Assembly: GCA_015056905.1 (NCBI GenBank)
Contig: SVFI01000014.1
Coordinates: 1 to 58,639 of the forward strand
Direction: 5' to 3'
DNA length: 58,639 nucleotides
Source: Lachnospiraceae bacterium
GTDB lineage: Bacteria > Bacillota > Clostridia > Lachnospirales > Lachnospiraceae
Shown here piece after piece: positions 8,471 through 18,341 of this stretch. The translations under genes were made by a program, and so were the position numbers. Numbering within the stretch: position 1 is the first letter of the stretch; every line of letters starts with the position of its first letter. The notes under the pieces are model-generated. The model was not told the DNA's origin and did no database searches. It saw only the letters and a program-made list of their open reading frames with translations.

Positions 8471-9508
8471 TCATTTTACCCCCGCGTTTAAAATAATAGC
8501 CGAAGCTATGTTGTCTAATGGTTCTATCTGGTCTACGATGCCTGTTGCAACAACGCTTCTCGGCATTCCGTAAACGGCACAGGTGGATTTTTCCTGTGCG
8601 ATGACATGTATTGATTTTTGTTTGGATAAGTTCTGTATGCCCTGTGTACCATCAGCACCCATACCGGTAAGCACAACACAGACAACGCTGTCGTATCCGG
8701 ATGCGCCGAGCGTCTCAAACATAAAGTTCGCACACGGCCGAACGCCTTCCCGTGTCGGTCCGTCTTTGAGCACAATATAATGTCTGCCTTCCCGCTGCGC
8801 AACCTCCATATGCTTTCCGCCCTGTGCAAGATATACATTTCCTTTGCATATCTCCATACCATCCTGTGCCTCCTGCACATGCAAAGCACTCAATTCATCA
8901 AGTCGCTGTGCAAGCGAAGCAGTAAACCCTGCAGGCATATGCTGTACAATCAGAACCGGTGCATCCAAATCTGTCGTAAGATAAGGAATCACTTCCTGCA
9001 ACGCTTTCGGACCTCCGGTAGAACTTGCAATGGCAACAATCTTGTTAGAGCCTTTCTCTTCGGAAACCATCTTACCTTTACCTTCTTTTATCTTTTCTAC
9101 CATCGGCTCTTCGCGCTGCGTCGCGCAATCGAGGATAGAAAGAAAACGCTCCATGAAATGATCTGTCTTGGCCTCCAGAATCGCATTCGGTTTATGTATG
9201 AAATCAAACGCTCCGAGTTCCAGCGCCTTAATTGTTGTGGCTGCTCCTTCGGTCGTCGTCGTGCTGAACACAACCACTTTCGTTTCAATACCGAGCCGGC
9301 GAATCTGCTCGAGAACGGCAATACCGTCCATCTTGGGCATAATCACATCCAGTATTACCGCATCATAAGAATGTTCCTTCAGAAGCGACATCGCTTCCTC
9401 TCCGTTCGCTGCCATATCCTGAACAAAAAATCGATTGTCTGCAGATATTATATCACATATTATTCTTCTCATGAGTGCAGAGTCATCTACAACCAAAATT
9501 TTTTTCAT
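8471..9508 (-). CDS. cheB: Chemotaxis response regulator / protein-glutamate methylesterase
   Basis: A receiver domain (phospho-acceptor Asp54 in AVILDVIMPKMDG) is joined by a linker to a methylesterase domain with the catalytic Ser in SSTGGPKAL, His in QHMPAGFTASL and Asp in LTGMGADGT. It removes methyl groups from chemoreceptors for adaptation and may deamidate them. I chose the ATG at 9508 (MKKILVVDDS), which follows the stop of the preceding gene and has GGAAGG upstream; a longer frame would overlap that gene. The partner methyltransferase CheR is not in this window. Confidence 0.94.
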   Translation of the reverse strand: MKKILVVDDSALMRRIICDIISADNRFFVQDMAANGEEAMSLLKEHSYDAVILDVIMPKMDGIAVLEQIRRLGIETKVVVFSTTTTEGAATTIKALELGAFDFIHKPNAILEAKTDHFMERFLSILDCATQREEPMVEKIKEGKGKMVSEEKGSNKIVAIASSTGGPKALQEVIPYLTTDLDAPVLIVQHMPAGFTASLAQRLDELSALHVQEAQDGMEICKGNVYLAQGGKHMEVAQREGRHYIVLKDGPTREGVRPCANFMFETLGASGYDSVVCVVLTGMGADGTQGIQNLSKQKSIHVIAQEKSTCAVYGMPRSVVATGIVDQIEPLDNIASAIILNAGVK

Positions 9509-9509
9509 A

Positions 9510-10232
9510 TTACCTTCCATTCTTTTTCTGCCTATTCTTTCTTTCTTCTTCAAAAATATAACGGATAATCTCTTCTCTTTCTGAGCTGTCCACGTTCAAA
9601 TACTGTAACCGGTGTTCAAATTCTCCCGGCCTGTTTTCGATCGGTTTGCTTGCAAGAATCTTTCCGATAAGTTCGTATTCCTTTTCTTTTCCGTTAATCA
9701 TCAACTTATACGTCAGGAAAATAGTTGTATCTTTCTCGTATTTGTATTCGGAGACAAATCGAACTCCACCGCCGCTGATATCTACAATTACACTCTTTTG
9801 CAGCGGAAGTCCGGGTTGGAAATTATACTCGTCATTTTCTAACGCCTCCAGTTCTTCCTCCACAAGTTCACGTGCATTCATATTTAAAATACATGAAAAA
9901 CGATAATATTCCCTTCTCTGGTGCTTGCGCAGATTGCTTGTCGGTTCGCACAAAAGAATAAATGTGTTATCACTCTTATATCGATCCACAATTCTGACAT
10001 AGCACTGATACAATCCCTGCCTTGTATAAAAACAAACATCATACTCGCCATCTACCGGCAGAAGAATAAGTTTTGTTTTTTCCATCGGCATCAAAATTTC
10101 AAACTGCTCATCGGAAATAATGTCATACACCTTTGAAGTGTATGCCCTTTTATCCGAGACCGATCCGAGAATCGAACGTTCTACAGTTTGTAGTTCTACT
10201 TTGTCCCCCGGTTTTACATACTTCGAAAACAT
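9510..10232 (-). CDS. PilZ-domain (YcgR/MotI-like) c-di-GMP effector
   Basis: This 240-residue protein has a YcgR-like N-terminal beta domain (about 1-100) and a C-terminal PilZ domain. The c-di-GMP-binding residues are visible as RREYYR (RxxxR) and DISGGG ([D/N]xSxxG). Proteins of this class (YcgR, MotI/DgrA) bind c-di-GMP and act as a brake or clutch on the flagellar motor. It lies inside the fla/che operon between flhG and cheB, so an intact second-messenger receiver is made together with the motor. Both binding motifs are complete, which supports real c-di-GMP binding. Confidence 0.9.
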   Translation of the reverse strand: MFSKYVKPGDKVELQTVERSILGSVSDKRAYTSKVYDIISDEQFEILMPMEKTKLILLPVDGEYDVCFYTRQGLYQCYVRIVDRYKSDNTFILLCEPTSNLRKHQRREYYRFSCILNMNARELVEEELEALENDEYNFQPGLPLQKSVIVDISGGGVRFVSEYKYEKDTTIFLTYKLMINGKEKEYELIGKILASKPIENRPGEFEHRLQYLNVDSSEREEIIRYIFEEERKNRQKKNGR

Positions 10233-10251
10233 TTACTATCCACCTTTTATA

Positions 10252-11157
10252 TTATTTTTTGCTGCTTTCTGTTTCCATCTTCTTTTTGTTCACAACAATA
10301 TGGGAAAAAAATGCTGCCATTCCTCTCTTCTTAATCCGTCCCGCCTCTTCACCATACATCATAACGCGTGTTATTTCTTCAAATGCTCTGGATGATTTGG
10401 CATTCTCATTCTGTAGTGAAACAGGCTTCTGCTGCATCACGGCATTGCTGAGCTGTGCATCCTGCGGAATAGACCCCAGAAATCCAAGCGGAAGTTTTAA
10501 ATATCTTGATACCACCGCATTCAATTTCTGATACAGCGTTCTGCCGTCCTGCGGATTTTCTACTCTGTTGGCCAGCACTTTTATCTGCGTCATCTCCCTA
10601 CTGAAACGCGGGTGACGGTTGAGCGACTTTAAGAGCGAATAGGAATCCGTAATCGACGTCGGTTCCGGCGTTGTCACAAGAATAATCTCACCGCTCGCCA
10701 CAAGAAACTCCAACACTGCCTCCGAAATACCCGCCCCGGTATCAATTATAATAACATCCGCTATTGAATCTAACTTAGCAAGATTCTGAATGATGTATGT
10801 CAAATATTCTCTGTTGAGATTGGAAAGTCCGGCAATTCCGGAACCGCCGGAAATAAATCCGACTCCACCCGGTCCCCATGTGATAATCTCCGTAATATCT
10901 TTCCCCTGATATATTAAATCACATAAGTTATGTTTCGGAACCGTCCCAAACATAATTTCAATATTGGCGAGTCCGAAATCCGCATCCAATATTATAACTC
11001 TCTGCCCCAGCTTTCGAAACTGGATCGCCAGATTAATGGATACATTTGATTTTCCTACTCCGCCCTTTCCGCTTGTCACGGTAATCACCCTCGCCAGCGG
11101 TCTGCTTTTGGTTTGATTCATTTTAATAATATTTCTAAGCTGTTGCGCCTGATCCAC
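10252..11157 (-). CDS. flhG: MinD-like ATPase FlhG (FleN/YlxH)
   Basis: The 301-residue protein has a deviant Walker A motif (SGKGGVGKSN) and a MinD-type fold. Its N-terminus carries DQAQQLR, the conserved DQAxxLR element with which FlhG activates the FlhF GTPase. FlhG controls flagellar number and location and helps assemble the C-ring (FliM/FliY). The start codon is GTG at 11157 with AAGGACGG upstream. It directly follows flhF, its functional partner. Confidence 0.93.
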   Translation of the reverse strand: MDQAQQLRNIIKMNQTKSRPLARVITVTSGKGGVGKSNVSINLAIQFRKLGQRVIILDADFGLANIEIMFGTVPKHNLCDLIYQGKDITEIITWGPGGVGFISGGSGIAGLSNLNREYLTYIIQNLAKLDSIADVIIIDTGAGISEAVLEFLVASGEIILVTTPEPTSITDSYSLLKSLNRHPRFSREMTQIKVLANRVENPQDGRTLYQKLNAVVSRYLKLPLGFLGSIPQDAQLSNAVMQQKPVSLQNENAKSSRAFEEITRVMMYGEEAGRIKKRGMAAFFSHIVVNKKKMETESSKK

Positions 11158-11196
11158 GTTTTACACCGTCCTTTCGGCCTTTTACACACAATCCCC

Positions 11197-12441
11197 CTAT
11201 ATTCTTCCCCCGCCAAGAAGCAGTTTGACCGTTTCCTGTGCGTTAAAATCCGCAATATCATCCGGTACATTCTGTCCGCATGTTACATAAGACATGGCGG
11301 CACCGGTATATAATTTCAAATTTAATAAATTCCCCAATGTGGTTGTCTCGTCGAGCTTCGTAAAAATCAAATGATACTGTGTCATTTCTTTGTAAGCATC
11401 TGCAATGCTGATTAAGTCTCTGTATTTGGTCGTTGCACTGACAACTAAGTACACTTCCTTCTCTACACTGCCGTCAAGCGCCTCTATCATTTCCTTCATA
11501 TTGGAATGAAGTTCCACATTGTTGTGGGAATGTCCTGCCGTATCAATCAGAATATAGTCATAATCCTTAAAGTCACTGATGGCATTCTGGATTTCCGGTG
11601 CCGTGTAAATAACACGGAACGGCACTTCCAAAATACTTGCGTATGTGCGAAGCTGCTCTGCCGCAGCAATTCGATAAGTATCTGCAGTCAAAAGAGCGAT
11701 TTTTTTCTTTTGCTCCACGGATAATTTGGATGCCAGCTTTGCGATCGTTGTCGTCTTACCAACGCCTGTCGGCCCGATAAAATAGATCACCTTCGGTCCT
11801 TTCCCCGCCGGCGTTATCGTACATGGTTTGCCGAATTTTAATACCATTTTCTGATATACATTGGATAAGATAAAGTCAATCGGCATATTCGGTTTCATCG
11901 TCCTGTCAAGGTCATCAATGAGCTGATTGGCATATTTTTCATTCAGTTCATTTTCCATCATGACATTGTAAAGGAGTTTAAAAAATTCGATGTTGGAGTC
12001 TTTTTCTCCCTCTTCCGGCTCTTCCTTCTGTCCGATTTGTTTTTCCAGCATACTCTGAAGCGTATTGAGTTTCTCCTCAATACCGCTCTCCTCTTTTTTA
12101 ACAGCCGGCTCTTCTGCGGTCCTCATCTCTTCACGCTGCACCTGTGCGTAGTTCGGAGTCTCTCTTTTCACCGGTTCTTTCTTCTGCGTTTCTTCTTTTT
12201 TTACCTGGCTCTGCGCAATCTCACTGACCGCTGCAACAGCAGAACGAAGACTCTCCGTATGATTCGGCTGTTCTTCTTCCAACGCTACTGTCACTTCCAC
12301 CATCTGAGGTTTCAAAATGCTGAACAGACCTTTCTTTTTGACCTGTTTTACATTCATGAGAACAACAGAATTACCAAGCTCTTTCTTGGCAATCTCCAAT
12401 GCCTCTTCTTCTGTTTTTCCCTGAAACTTTTTAATAATCAT
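11197..12441 (-). CDS. flhF: SRP-type GTPase FlhF
   Basis: The 414-residue protein has an N-terminal basic region (about 1-60), a long charged linker rich in Lys and Glu (about 60-165) and an SRP-family NG domain. P-loop GPTGVGKTTT, LLTADTYRIAAAEQL and DTAGHSHNN are visible. FlhF marks the site of flagellar assembly and helps insert the first basal-body proteins, in concert with FlhG. The gene starts immediately after the flhA stop codon (TAA followed by ATG), indicating tight translational coupling. Confidence 0.95.
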   Translation of the reverse strand: MIIKKFQGKTEEEALEIAKKELGNSVVLMNVKQVKKKGLFSILKPQMVEVTVALEEEQPNHTESLRSAVAAVSEIAQSQVKKEETQKKEPVKRETPNYAQVQREEMRTAEEPAVKKEESGIEEKLNTLQSMLEKQIGQKEEPEEGEKDSNIEFFKLLYNVMMENELNEKYANQLIDDLDRTMKPNMPIDFILSNVYQKMVLKFGKPCTITPAGKGPKVIYFIGPTGVGKTTTIAKLASKLSVEQKKKIALLTADTYRIAAAEQLRTYASILEVPFRVIYTAPEIQNAISDFKDYDYILIDTAGHSHNNVELHSNMKEMIEALDGSVEKEVYLVVSATTKYRDLISIADAYKEMTQYHLIFTKLDETTTLGNLLNLKLYTGAAMSYVTCGQNVPDDIADFNAQETVKLLLGGGRI

Positions 12442-14475
12442 TTACGCACTCACCATCCCTACAGATTGTAACTCTACATTCGTTTCCACTTCATTGTAAG
12501 ACACCACGATTAAATCCTTGAAATAATCCTCCGTCAGACGTTTGAAATACATACGGACAATCGGTGATGTTATAATAATCGGATTCTTACCGAGACTTTC
12601 GAGTTTCTCTACCTCAGCCTGCACGCTCGCCATAACGGCTTTCGTACGCTCCGGCGCAAGCGTAAGGTACGCTCCCTGTTCCGTCTGCTTTACACTTCCC
12701 ATAATTTCCTGCTCCACCTTCGGGTCAAGCGTCACGACACTCGTCGTCTCATTTGGCGGGAAGTAGCGGGCAGAAATAGCTCTCTTTAAACTCTGGCGCG
12801 CATATTCGGTTAAAATATCCGTATCGCGCGTTGTCGGTGCATAATCCGCCATCGTTTCAAATATTGTAAGAAGGTCTCGGATGGAGATACCCTCTTTGAG
12901 CAGATTTTGAAGTACTTTCTGCACTTCACCGAGACCGAGCATCTTAGGCACAAGTTCGTCCACAATAGACGGATTGCTCTCTTTTAAGTTGTCTATCAGA
13001 TTCTGTACATCCTGACGGCTGAGCAGTTCTGCAATATGCTGACGAATCACTTCCGTCAGATGAGTCGCGATGATGGACGGCGGGTCAACAACTGTATAGC
13101 CGAGACTCTCCGCACGTTCCCTCTGTCCTTCCGTAATCCAGACAGCAGGCAAATGGAAGGACGGTTCAAACGTCTTGATACCGGTAATTTCTTCCTCCAC
13201 ATATCCCGGATTCATTGCCATGTAATGGTCAAAGAGAATCTCACCCTCACTGACCTGAATACCTTTGATTTTAATAATATACTGGTTCGGATTTAACTGG
13301 ATGTTGTCTCGCAGACGAATAATAGGAACTATCGTACCGAGTTCCAAAGCTATCTGACGACGAATCATAACCACGCGGTCAAGCAAGTCGCCACCTTGAT
13401 TCACATCCGCAAGCGGAATAATACCATAACCGAATTCGAGCTCGATCGGGTCGACCTGAAGAAGCGAAGTAACATTCTCCGGCTGACGAATCTCTTCGAC
13501 CGCCATCTCTTCCTCGCTCGCCTCACTCTCAATCTGCGCCGTTTCAATCGTACTGGCCATCATACGTCCGACGACAATAAACATAGCACCGACAGAGAGG
13601 AAAATAAGTGTATTGAGCGGTGTTACAATACCGAGACCGATAAGTACCGCACCTACGAGGTACATCGTTTTCGGAACACCGAACAGCTGTTTGATTAGCA
13701 CGGAACCAAAATCCGCATCCTTGCTTCCCTTCGTTACCAGAATACCGGTTGATAACGAAATCAAAAGCGACGGAATCTGACTAACGAGGCCGTCACCGAT
13801 GGTCAGTACCGCATATTCTTCCAGCGCTGCCATAACTTCCATGTTCTGACGAAGTACGCCCATCAAAATACCGCCGACAATGTTTACCGCAGTAATGATA
13901 AGACCTGCTGTCGCATCTCCCTTGACGTACTTCACCGCACCATCCATGGAACCGAAGAAACTGGCTTCCTGTTGGATTTTATCACGGCGTTCCTTCGCCT
14001 GTTTATCTGTTATGGCCCCGGTATTCAAGTCGGCATCAATCGCCATCTGTTTACCCGGCATCGCATCAAGTGTAAATCTGGCCGTTACTTCCGCTACTCG
14101 CTCGGAACCTTTATTGATTACCATAAACTGAATAATAATCAGGATGATAAAGACAATGGCTCCCATAATCAAATCGTTACCACCCACGAACTCACCGAAG
14201 GTCCTGACTACGTTACCCGGATCCCCCGTCGTCAAAATCAGACGCGTGGACGAAACGTTCAGCGCAATACGGAAGATGGTTGTAAAAAGAAGCATCGTCG
14301 GATAGTACGACATATCAAGTGCTTCCCTTGCAAACATACATCCGAACATAATCGTAAATGCCACAGCCATGTTGCAGGCAAGCAGAACGTCCAGAAGGCC
14401 TGAATTAATCGGTACAATAAGCATAACAAACGCCGCAAGGACATACGCTGCTACGCCGATATCCGCTTTTTTCAT
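12442..14475 (-). CDS. flhA: Flagellar export gate protein FlhA
   Basis: The 677-residue protein has about eight N-terminal membrane helices (1-310), the conserved FHIPEP-family loop (RFTLDAMPGKQMAIDADLN, about 148-166), and a large cytoplasmic domain from about 340 that forms the nonameric export ring and docks chaperone-substrate complexes. It is the main gate component of the flagellar type III secretion system and uses the proton motive force. Gene order flhB-flhA-flhF-flhG is the standard Firmicutes arrangement. Confidence 0.97.
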   Translation of the reverse strand: MKKADIGVAAYVLAAFVMLIVPINSGLLDVLLACNMAVAFTIMFGCMFAREALDMSYYPTMLLFTTIFRIALNVSSTRLILTTGDPGNVVRTFGEFVGGNDLIMGAIVFIILIIIQFMVINKGSERVAEVTARFTLDAMPGKQMAIDADLNTGAITDKQAKERRDKIQQEASFFGSMDGAVKYVKGDATAGLIITAVNIVGGILMGVLRQNMEVMAALEEYAVLTIGDGLVSQIPSLLISLSTGILVTKGSKDADFGSVLIKQLFGVPKTMYLVGAVLIGLGIVTPLNTLIFLSVGAMFIVVGRMMASTIETAQIESEASEEEMAVEEIRQPENVTSLLQVDPIELEFGYGIIPLADVNQGGDLLDRVVMIRRQIALELGTIVPIIRLRDNIQLNPNQYIIKIKGIQVSEGEILFDHYMAMNPGYVEEEITGIKTFEPSFHLPAVWITEGQRERAESLGYTVVDPPSIIATHLTEVIRQHIAELLSRQDVQNLIDNLKESNPSIVDELVPKMLGLGEVQKVLQNLLKEGISIRDLLTIFETMADYAPTTRDTDILTEYARQSLKRAISARYFPPNETTSVVTLDPKVEQEIMGSVKQTEQGAYLTLAPERTKAVMASVQAEVEKLESLGKNPIIITSPIVRMYFKRLTEDYFKDLIVVSYNEVETNVELQSVGMVSA

Positions 14476-14506
14476 TCCGTCACCTTCCTTCCGCTGATTT
14501 TATCTT

Positions 14507-15616
14507 CTATATCTTACCTTTGATATGGTATACCATTGCAAGCACTTCTGCCACCGTCTGATAGAGTTCCGGCGGAACCTGTTCCCCAATCTCCACATTG
14601 TAGTAAAGCATACGTGCAAGCGGTTTATTTTCTACTATTTCTACTTTGTGTTCCCTTGCCACTTCTTTGATTTTGGCTGCAAGATGATCTTCACCTTTTG
14701 CAAGAACAATCGGAGCCGGTGCGATTTCCAAATCATATTGAATGGCCACCGCAAAATGCGTCGGGTTCGTAATGACCACATCCGCCTTTGGAATATTCTG
14801 CATCATACGTCTTCTGGACGACTCCTGCATACGCTGACGCTGTTTACTTTTGACCGCCGGGTCTCCTTCCGCATTCTTGTATTCGTCTTTGACTTCCTGC
14901 TTGGTCATCTTCTGATCTTCGTGGAACTTATGTCTCTCATAAATCATGTCCAGCAGCGCTATCACAATATATACAATGGATATTTTCAGTCCCAGACTGA
15001 TGGCTATATCCCCCGCTACGGCAATTCCCTGCCACAGTGTCATATTAAACAATAAATATATCACTTCAAGCTGATCGCGTAATGTTGTATATACAACATA
15101 TGTAATCAATCCTATTTTCAAAATCGATTTCAAAAGTTCCATAAGAGAACGCGATGAAAATATTCTCTTAAATCCCGCCACCGGGTCCAGTTTATTAAAC
15201 TTAGGCTTGAGCGGCTTTGTGGTTACATGCCACTTCACCTGCAAAAGGTCCGCCAGAAAAGACAAGATAAATCCAACCGCCAGAAAAGGGGCTGTCATCA
15301 AAATAATCTCAAGCATTATCGTCTGCAGATAGGCTATCATATCTCCTGTGCGGAATTGCCCGTTATGTAACTTAATAAATTCCGGAATACGGTTATATCC
15401 GTCCGAAAATGTCCCCAAAAAACGGTCTCCCAAAAACCCCAGCACTACTTTCATCAAAACAAAGAGTCCGATAAGAGTGAGCGCATTAGCAATCTCCCTA
15501 CTTTTGGCGACCTGACCTTCATCGCGGGCATCTTTGAGCTTTTTGGCGGTAGGTTCTTCTGTTTTTTCTCCTCCGGGTCCTTCTTTGGCAAAGAACTGAA
15601 GATCTAATTCCATCAT
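14507..15616 (-). CDS. flhB: Flagellar export switch protein FlhB
   Basis: The 369-residue protein has four membrane helices and a cytoplasmic tail with the autocleavage site NPTH (in VVITNPTHFAVAI, about residue 283). FlhB cleaves itself between Asn and Pro and, with FliK, switches export from hook to filament substrates. FliK is encoded in the same operon. The start overlaps the last bases of fliR. The chosen ATG lies 10 bases after GGAGG; a second ATG follows directly. Confidence 0.97.
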   Translation of the reverse strand: MMELDLQFFAKEGPGGEKTEEPTAKKLKDARDEGQVAKSREIANALTLIGLFVLMKVVLGFLGDRFLGTFSDGYNRIPEFIKLHNGQFRTGDMIAYLQTIMLEIILMTAPFLAVGFILSFLADLLQVKWHVTTKPLKPKFNKLDPVAGFKRIFSSRSLMELLKSILKIGLITYVVYTTLRDQLEVIYLLFNMTLWQGIAVAGDIAISLGLKISIVYIVIALLDMIYERHKFHEDQKMTKQEVKDEYKNAEGDPAVKSKQRQRMQESSRRRMMQNIPKADVVITNPTHFAVAIQYDLEIAPAPIVLAKGEDHLAAKIKEVAREHKVEIVENKPLARMLYYNVEIGEQVPPELYQTVAEVLAMVYHIKGKI

Positions 15617-16398
15617 GGCATCATCGCCTCCACGAATGCGACAATCATTACTTTCATCTCTGTATAAATAAAATCACTGACGTAAGGCAACATTCCCGTT
15701 GTAAGGAACATAATCAAAAGGCCAATCAGAATTTTAATCTGCATTCCGACCGCAAACATATTCAGCTGCGGCGATACTTTTGCAAGAATGCCGAGCACTA
15801 CATTGACAATCAGTGTAGCCGCAAATACCGGAAGACATATCCTGAATCCGATGCTGATGTAGCTGCTAAGAAATGCAATAACCGGCTCCAGCATTAAATC
15901 CGCATGGAACACGGCGCCTCCGATTGGAATGAGCTCGTAGGTATCTGATATCGCCTGTATCAGATATCTGTGCATTCCGGAGGCAATCAGAATCAGCGTT
16001 ACCATATACTGATAATAAAATCCGGTAATTGTCACATTTTCCCTTGTTGTCGGGTCCATTGCATTTACCATGGCGAATCCGATTTCCATATCCACCATTC
16101 GACCCGCAAAAAAAACAATAGAGCTGCATACATTGGCACCCCAGCCAATCATCAGCCCGACAATCGCTTCTTTTAAAACAATCGTCGCATATTGCAGTAC
16201 CGTGCCGTAAACCAGCTGCTCATGCGGCATTGTTGTAAAGTATATAAGATAAGACACAAATACACCGAACGCTATCTTAAACTGCCCCGGTGTATTGTTC
16301 ATTCCGTAAAACGGGGCTGCATATATAAAACAGGTCATGCGGACAAGAATCAAGAGAAATATTTCAAGTTCCTGAATCGAAAAACTGTACTCTATCAT
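15613..16398 (-). CDS. fliR: Flagellar export gate protein FliR
   Basis: A 261-residue membrane protein with about six hydrophobic helices and FliR features such as FRICLPVFAATLIVNVVLGILAKV and the GLLIMFLTTGMLPYV segment near the C-terminus. FliR forms the core export channel with FliP and FliQ in a P5Q4R1 complex. It starts 4 bases after fliQ ends and its stop overlaps the flhB start, so translation is likely coupled across fliQ-fliR-flhB. Confidence 0.95.
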   Translation of the reverse strand: MIEYSFSIQELEIFLLILVRMTCFIYAAPFYGMNNTPGQFKIAFGVFVSYLIYFTTMPHEQLVYGTVLQYATIVLKEAIVGLMIGWGANVCSSIVFFAGRMVDMEIGFAMVNAMDPTTRENVTITGFYYQYMVTLILIASGMHRYLIQAISDTYELIPIGGAVFHADLMLEPVIAFLSSYISIGFRICLPVFAATLIVNVVLGILAKVSPQLNMFAVGMQIKILIGLLIMFLTTGMLPYVSDFIYTEMKVMIVAFVEAMMP

Positions 16399-16402
16399 AT
16401 TT

Positions 16403-16672
16403 CTACCTTATGTATATCGCAAAATCAGACCACATCTCCGTGATCAATGTCGTTAACTGTGTCAGCATCCAATGACCTAAAATCATCATTGCAACAAAAA
16501 CCCCAAGTATCTTCGGAACAAATGTGAGCGTCTGCTCCTGAATCGATGTTACTGTCTGAAAAATACTAATAATCAGACCTATAACAAGCGAAACTAACAA
16601 AAGAGGAGCGGCCGTCTTAATAATCGTGAACAATGCCTCATTGGCAATTTCCATGACCATATCTATCGACAT
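16403..16672 (-). CDS. fliQ: Flagellar export gate protein FliQ
   Basis: An 89-residue protein of two long membrane helices, with the conserved SIFQTVTSIQEQTLTFVPK loop between them. Length and sequence match FliQ exactly. It packs around the FliP/FliR core of the export channel. It lies between fliP and fliR as in other bacteria. Confidence 0.95.
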   Translation of the reverse strand: MSIDMVMEIANEALFTIIKTAAPLLLVSLVIGLIISIFQTVTSIQEQTLTFVPKILGVFVAMMILGHWMLTQLTTLITEMWSDFAIYIR

Positions 16673-16724
16673 TATTTCATCACTCCATTCCTCTTTCTTT
16701 TATTTCTATTATGCGGTCATCCCG

Positions 16725-17576
16725 CTACATAAATGTCTTTACTAAATTTACTATGACAAGATTCCAACCGTCTGCAAGAACAAACAATAATATTTTAAAC
16801 GGCATGGAAATCGTCGTCGGCGGAAGCATCATCATACCCATACTCATAAGCGCAGAAGACACTACCATGTCAATTACCAAAAACGGCACATAAATCACAA
16901 AACCGATGATAAAAGCCGTTCGCAGCTCGCTGATCATAAATGCCGGGATGAGCGCACTCGTCGGAATGTCTTCAAGCTCACCCGTCCACTCATATCCGCC
17001 GATTTCACAGAACATCTTGGCATCCTTGAGCTGTGTCTGTTTATACATGAACTCACGGAGCGGATCTGCTGCCGCCTCAAGAGCTTCCTCCTGCGTCAGC
17101 TGTCCTGCCTCAAAAGGAATGAGGGCTTCCTCATTGATCTGCGTAATGGTCGGACTCATAATGAAATACGTCAAAAACAATGCCAATCCGATAATCACCT
17201 GATTCGGCGGTGCCGTCTGCGTGTTGAGTGCCTGTCTCGTAAAATGAAGCACAATCAATATTCGCGTATACGACGTTAAACAAATAAGCAACGTCGGCGC
17301 GAGCGTAATCGCCGTAAGAGTAAGCAAAATACGAATCGGCCCTGCTACGGTTCCGTTTCCGTCATCGTATGTAATTGTCATCGTATTGGCTATATTCAGC
17401 TTGCCCAGCTCATCAGCTGTCTCGGAAGTTCCCGGATCATTAATGTTTGTCCGGTCCTCCGTCGTCCCTGCGCCATGGTCATCCATCGTCGTCGCATAGA
17501 CCGCCATTGTTCCGCAAAAGACAAAAATCCCGAGTATCAGAGCAAGGGCAGAAATACGTAACGCCTTTTTATTCAT
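16725..17576 (-). CDS. fliP: Flagellar export gate protein FliP
   Basis: The 283-residue product starts with a cleavable-looking signal peptide (about 1-28), a linker of about 45 residues rich in Asp/Thr/Asn, and then the FliP core. NQVIIGLALFLTYFIMSPT and the PFKILLFVLADGW segment near the C-terminus are diagnostic. FliP pentamers form the export pore and need FliO for stability. The start overlaps the fliO stop by 8 bases, consistent with coupled synthesis. Confidence 0.96.
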   Translation of the reverse strand: MNKKALRISALALILGIFVFCGTMAVYATTMDDHGAGTTEDRTNINDPGTSETADELGKLNIANTMTITYDDGNGTVAGPIRILLTLTAITLAPTLLICLTSYTRILIVLHFTRQALNTQTAPPNQVIIGLALFLTYFIMSPTITQINEEALIPFEAGQLTQEEALEAAADPLREFMYKQTQLKDAKMFCEIGGYEWTGELEDIPTSALIPAFMISELRTAFIIGFVIYVPFLVIDMVVSSALMSMGMMMLPPTTISMPFKILLFVLADGWNLVIVNLVKTFM

Positions 17577-17952
17577 TCTTATCCGCCTGCTTTTTTCTGC
17601 TGTTCTTTGCTTTTTCCAGTATTGATTTAAAATCCATGTACTGCTCTTTAGCCTCTGTCATCTCCTTCAGATGTAAATCTTCAGATTGCAGTTCTGCAAT
17701 AAAATTTACATTATCTTTCCCAACCGAAATCAGAAAATATCTGCCACCTACCCGGACAATCTGAAGGTATTTATTCGGTGCAATTCTGGTCACTTCCACC
17801 ACTTCCATATTGCCCGAATTCATCGTATTCTTTTGATATTTTGCAACAAACTTGGTTGTCCAGAATGTCACAGCCAATACGAACGCAAATATCAAAAGTG
17901 ACGTAATGAGTTGCACTACAGATTCCAAACTTCCCGAAGCTAAGAGCACCAT
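17569..17952 (-). CDS. fliO: Flagellar export assembly factor FliO (FliZ-type)
   Basis: This 127-residue protein has one N-terminal membrane helix (about 12-32) followed by a small beta domain (VEVTRIAPNKYLQIVRVGGRYFLISVGKDNVNFIAEL), the usual FliO/FliZ pattern, and a charged helical tail. FliO scaffolds FliP ring formation. It starts 1 base after cheY ends and overlaps fliP. The family is poorly conserved, but the position makes the assignment safe. Confidence 0.9.
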   Translation of the reverse strand: MVLLASGSLESVVQLITSLLIFAFVLAVTFWTTKFVAKYQKNTMNSGNMEVVEVTRIAPNKYLQIVRVGGRYFLISVGKDNVNFIAELQSEDLHLKEMTEAKEQYMDFKSILEKAKNSRKKQADKNE

Positions 17953-17953
17953 A

Positions 17954-18316
17954 CTAACCTACTACTTTCTTAACTGCTTCAAGTACGCGGTCTGCCTGGA
18001 AAGGTTTTACGATAAAGTCTCTCGCACCGGCCTGAATGGATTCAATAACCATCGCCTGCTGACCCATTGCGGAACACATAATAACCATAGCTCCCGGATC
18101 TGACTCTTTGATTTTCTTTAACGCCTGAATTCCGTCCATCTCCGGCATTGTGATATCCATAAGAACAAGGTCCGGTTTCACTTCCGCATATTTTTCAACT
18201 GCTTTCGCACCGTTTTCTGCTTCACCAGCCACGTTATATCCGTTCTTTGTCAGGATATCCTTAATCATCATACGCATGAAAGCTGCATCGTCACAAATTA
18301 AAATGTTTTTCGCCAT
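17954..18316 (-). CDS. cheY: Chemotaxis response regulator CheY
   Basis: A stand-alone 120-residue receiver domain with the acidic pocket (CDD, residues 8-10), phospho-acceptor Asp54 in LVLMDITMPEMDG, a conserved Ser in MVIMCSAMG and Lys in FIVKPFQ. CheY-P binds FliM and FliY at the switch. It is located between fliY and fliO, as in B. subtilis, next to the phosphatase that acts on it. All residues needed for phosphorylation are present. Confidence 0.97.
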   Translation of the reverse strand: MAKNILICDDAAFMRMMIKDILTKNGYNVAGEAENGAKAVEKYAEVKPDLVLMDITMPEMDGIQALKKIKESDPGAMVIMCSAMGQQAMVIESIQAGARDFIVKPFQADRVLEAVKKVVG

Positions 18317-18341
18317 TTCTATCTCTCCTATTTTCCTTAAC

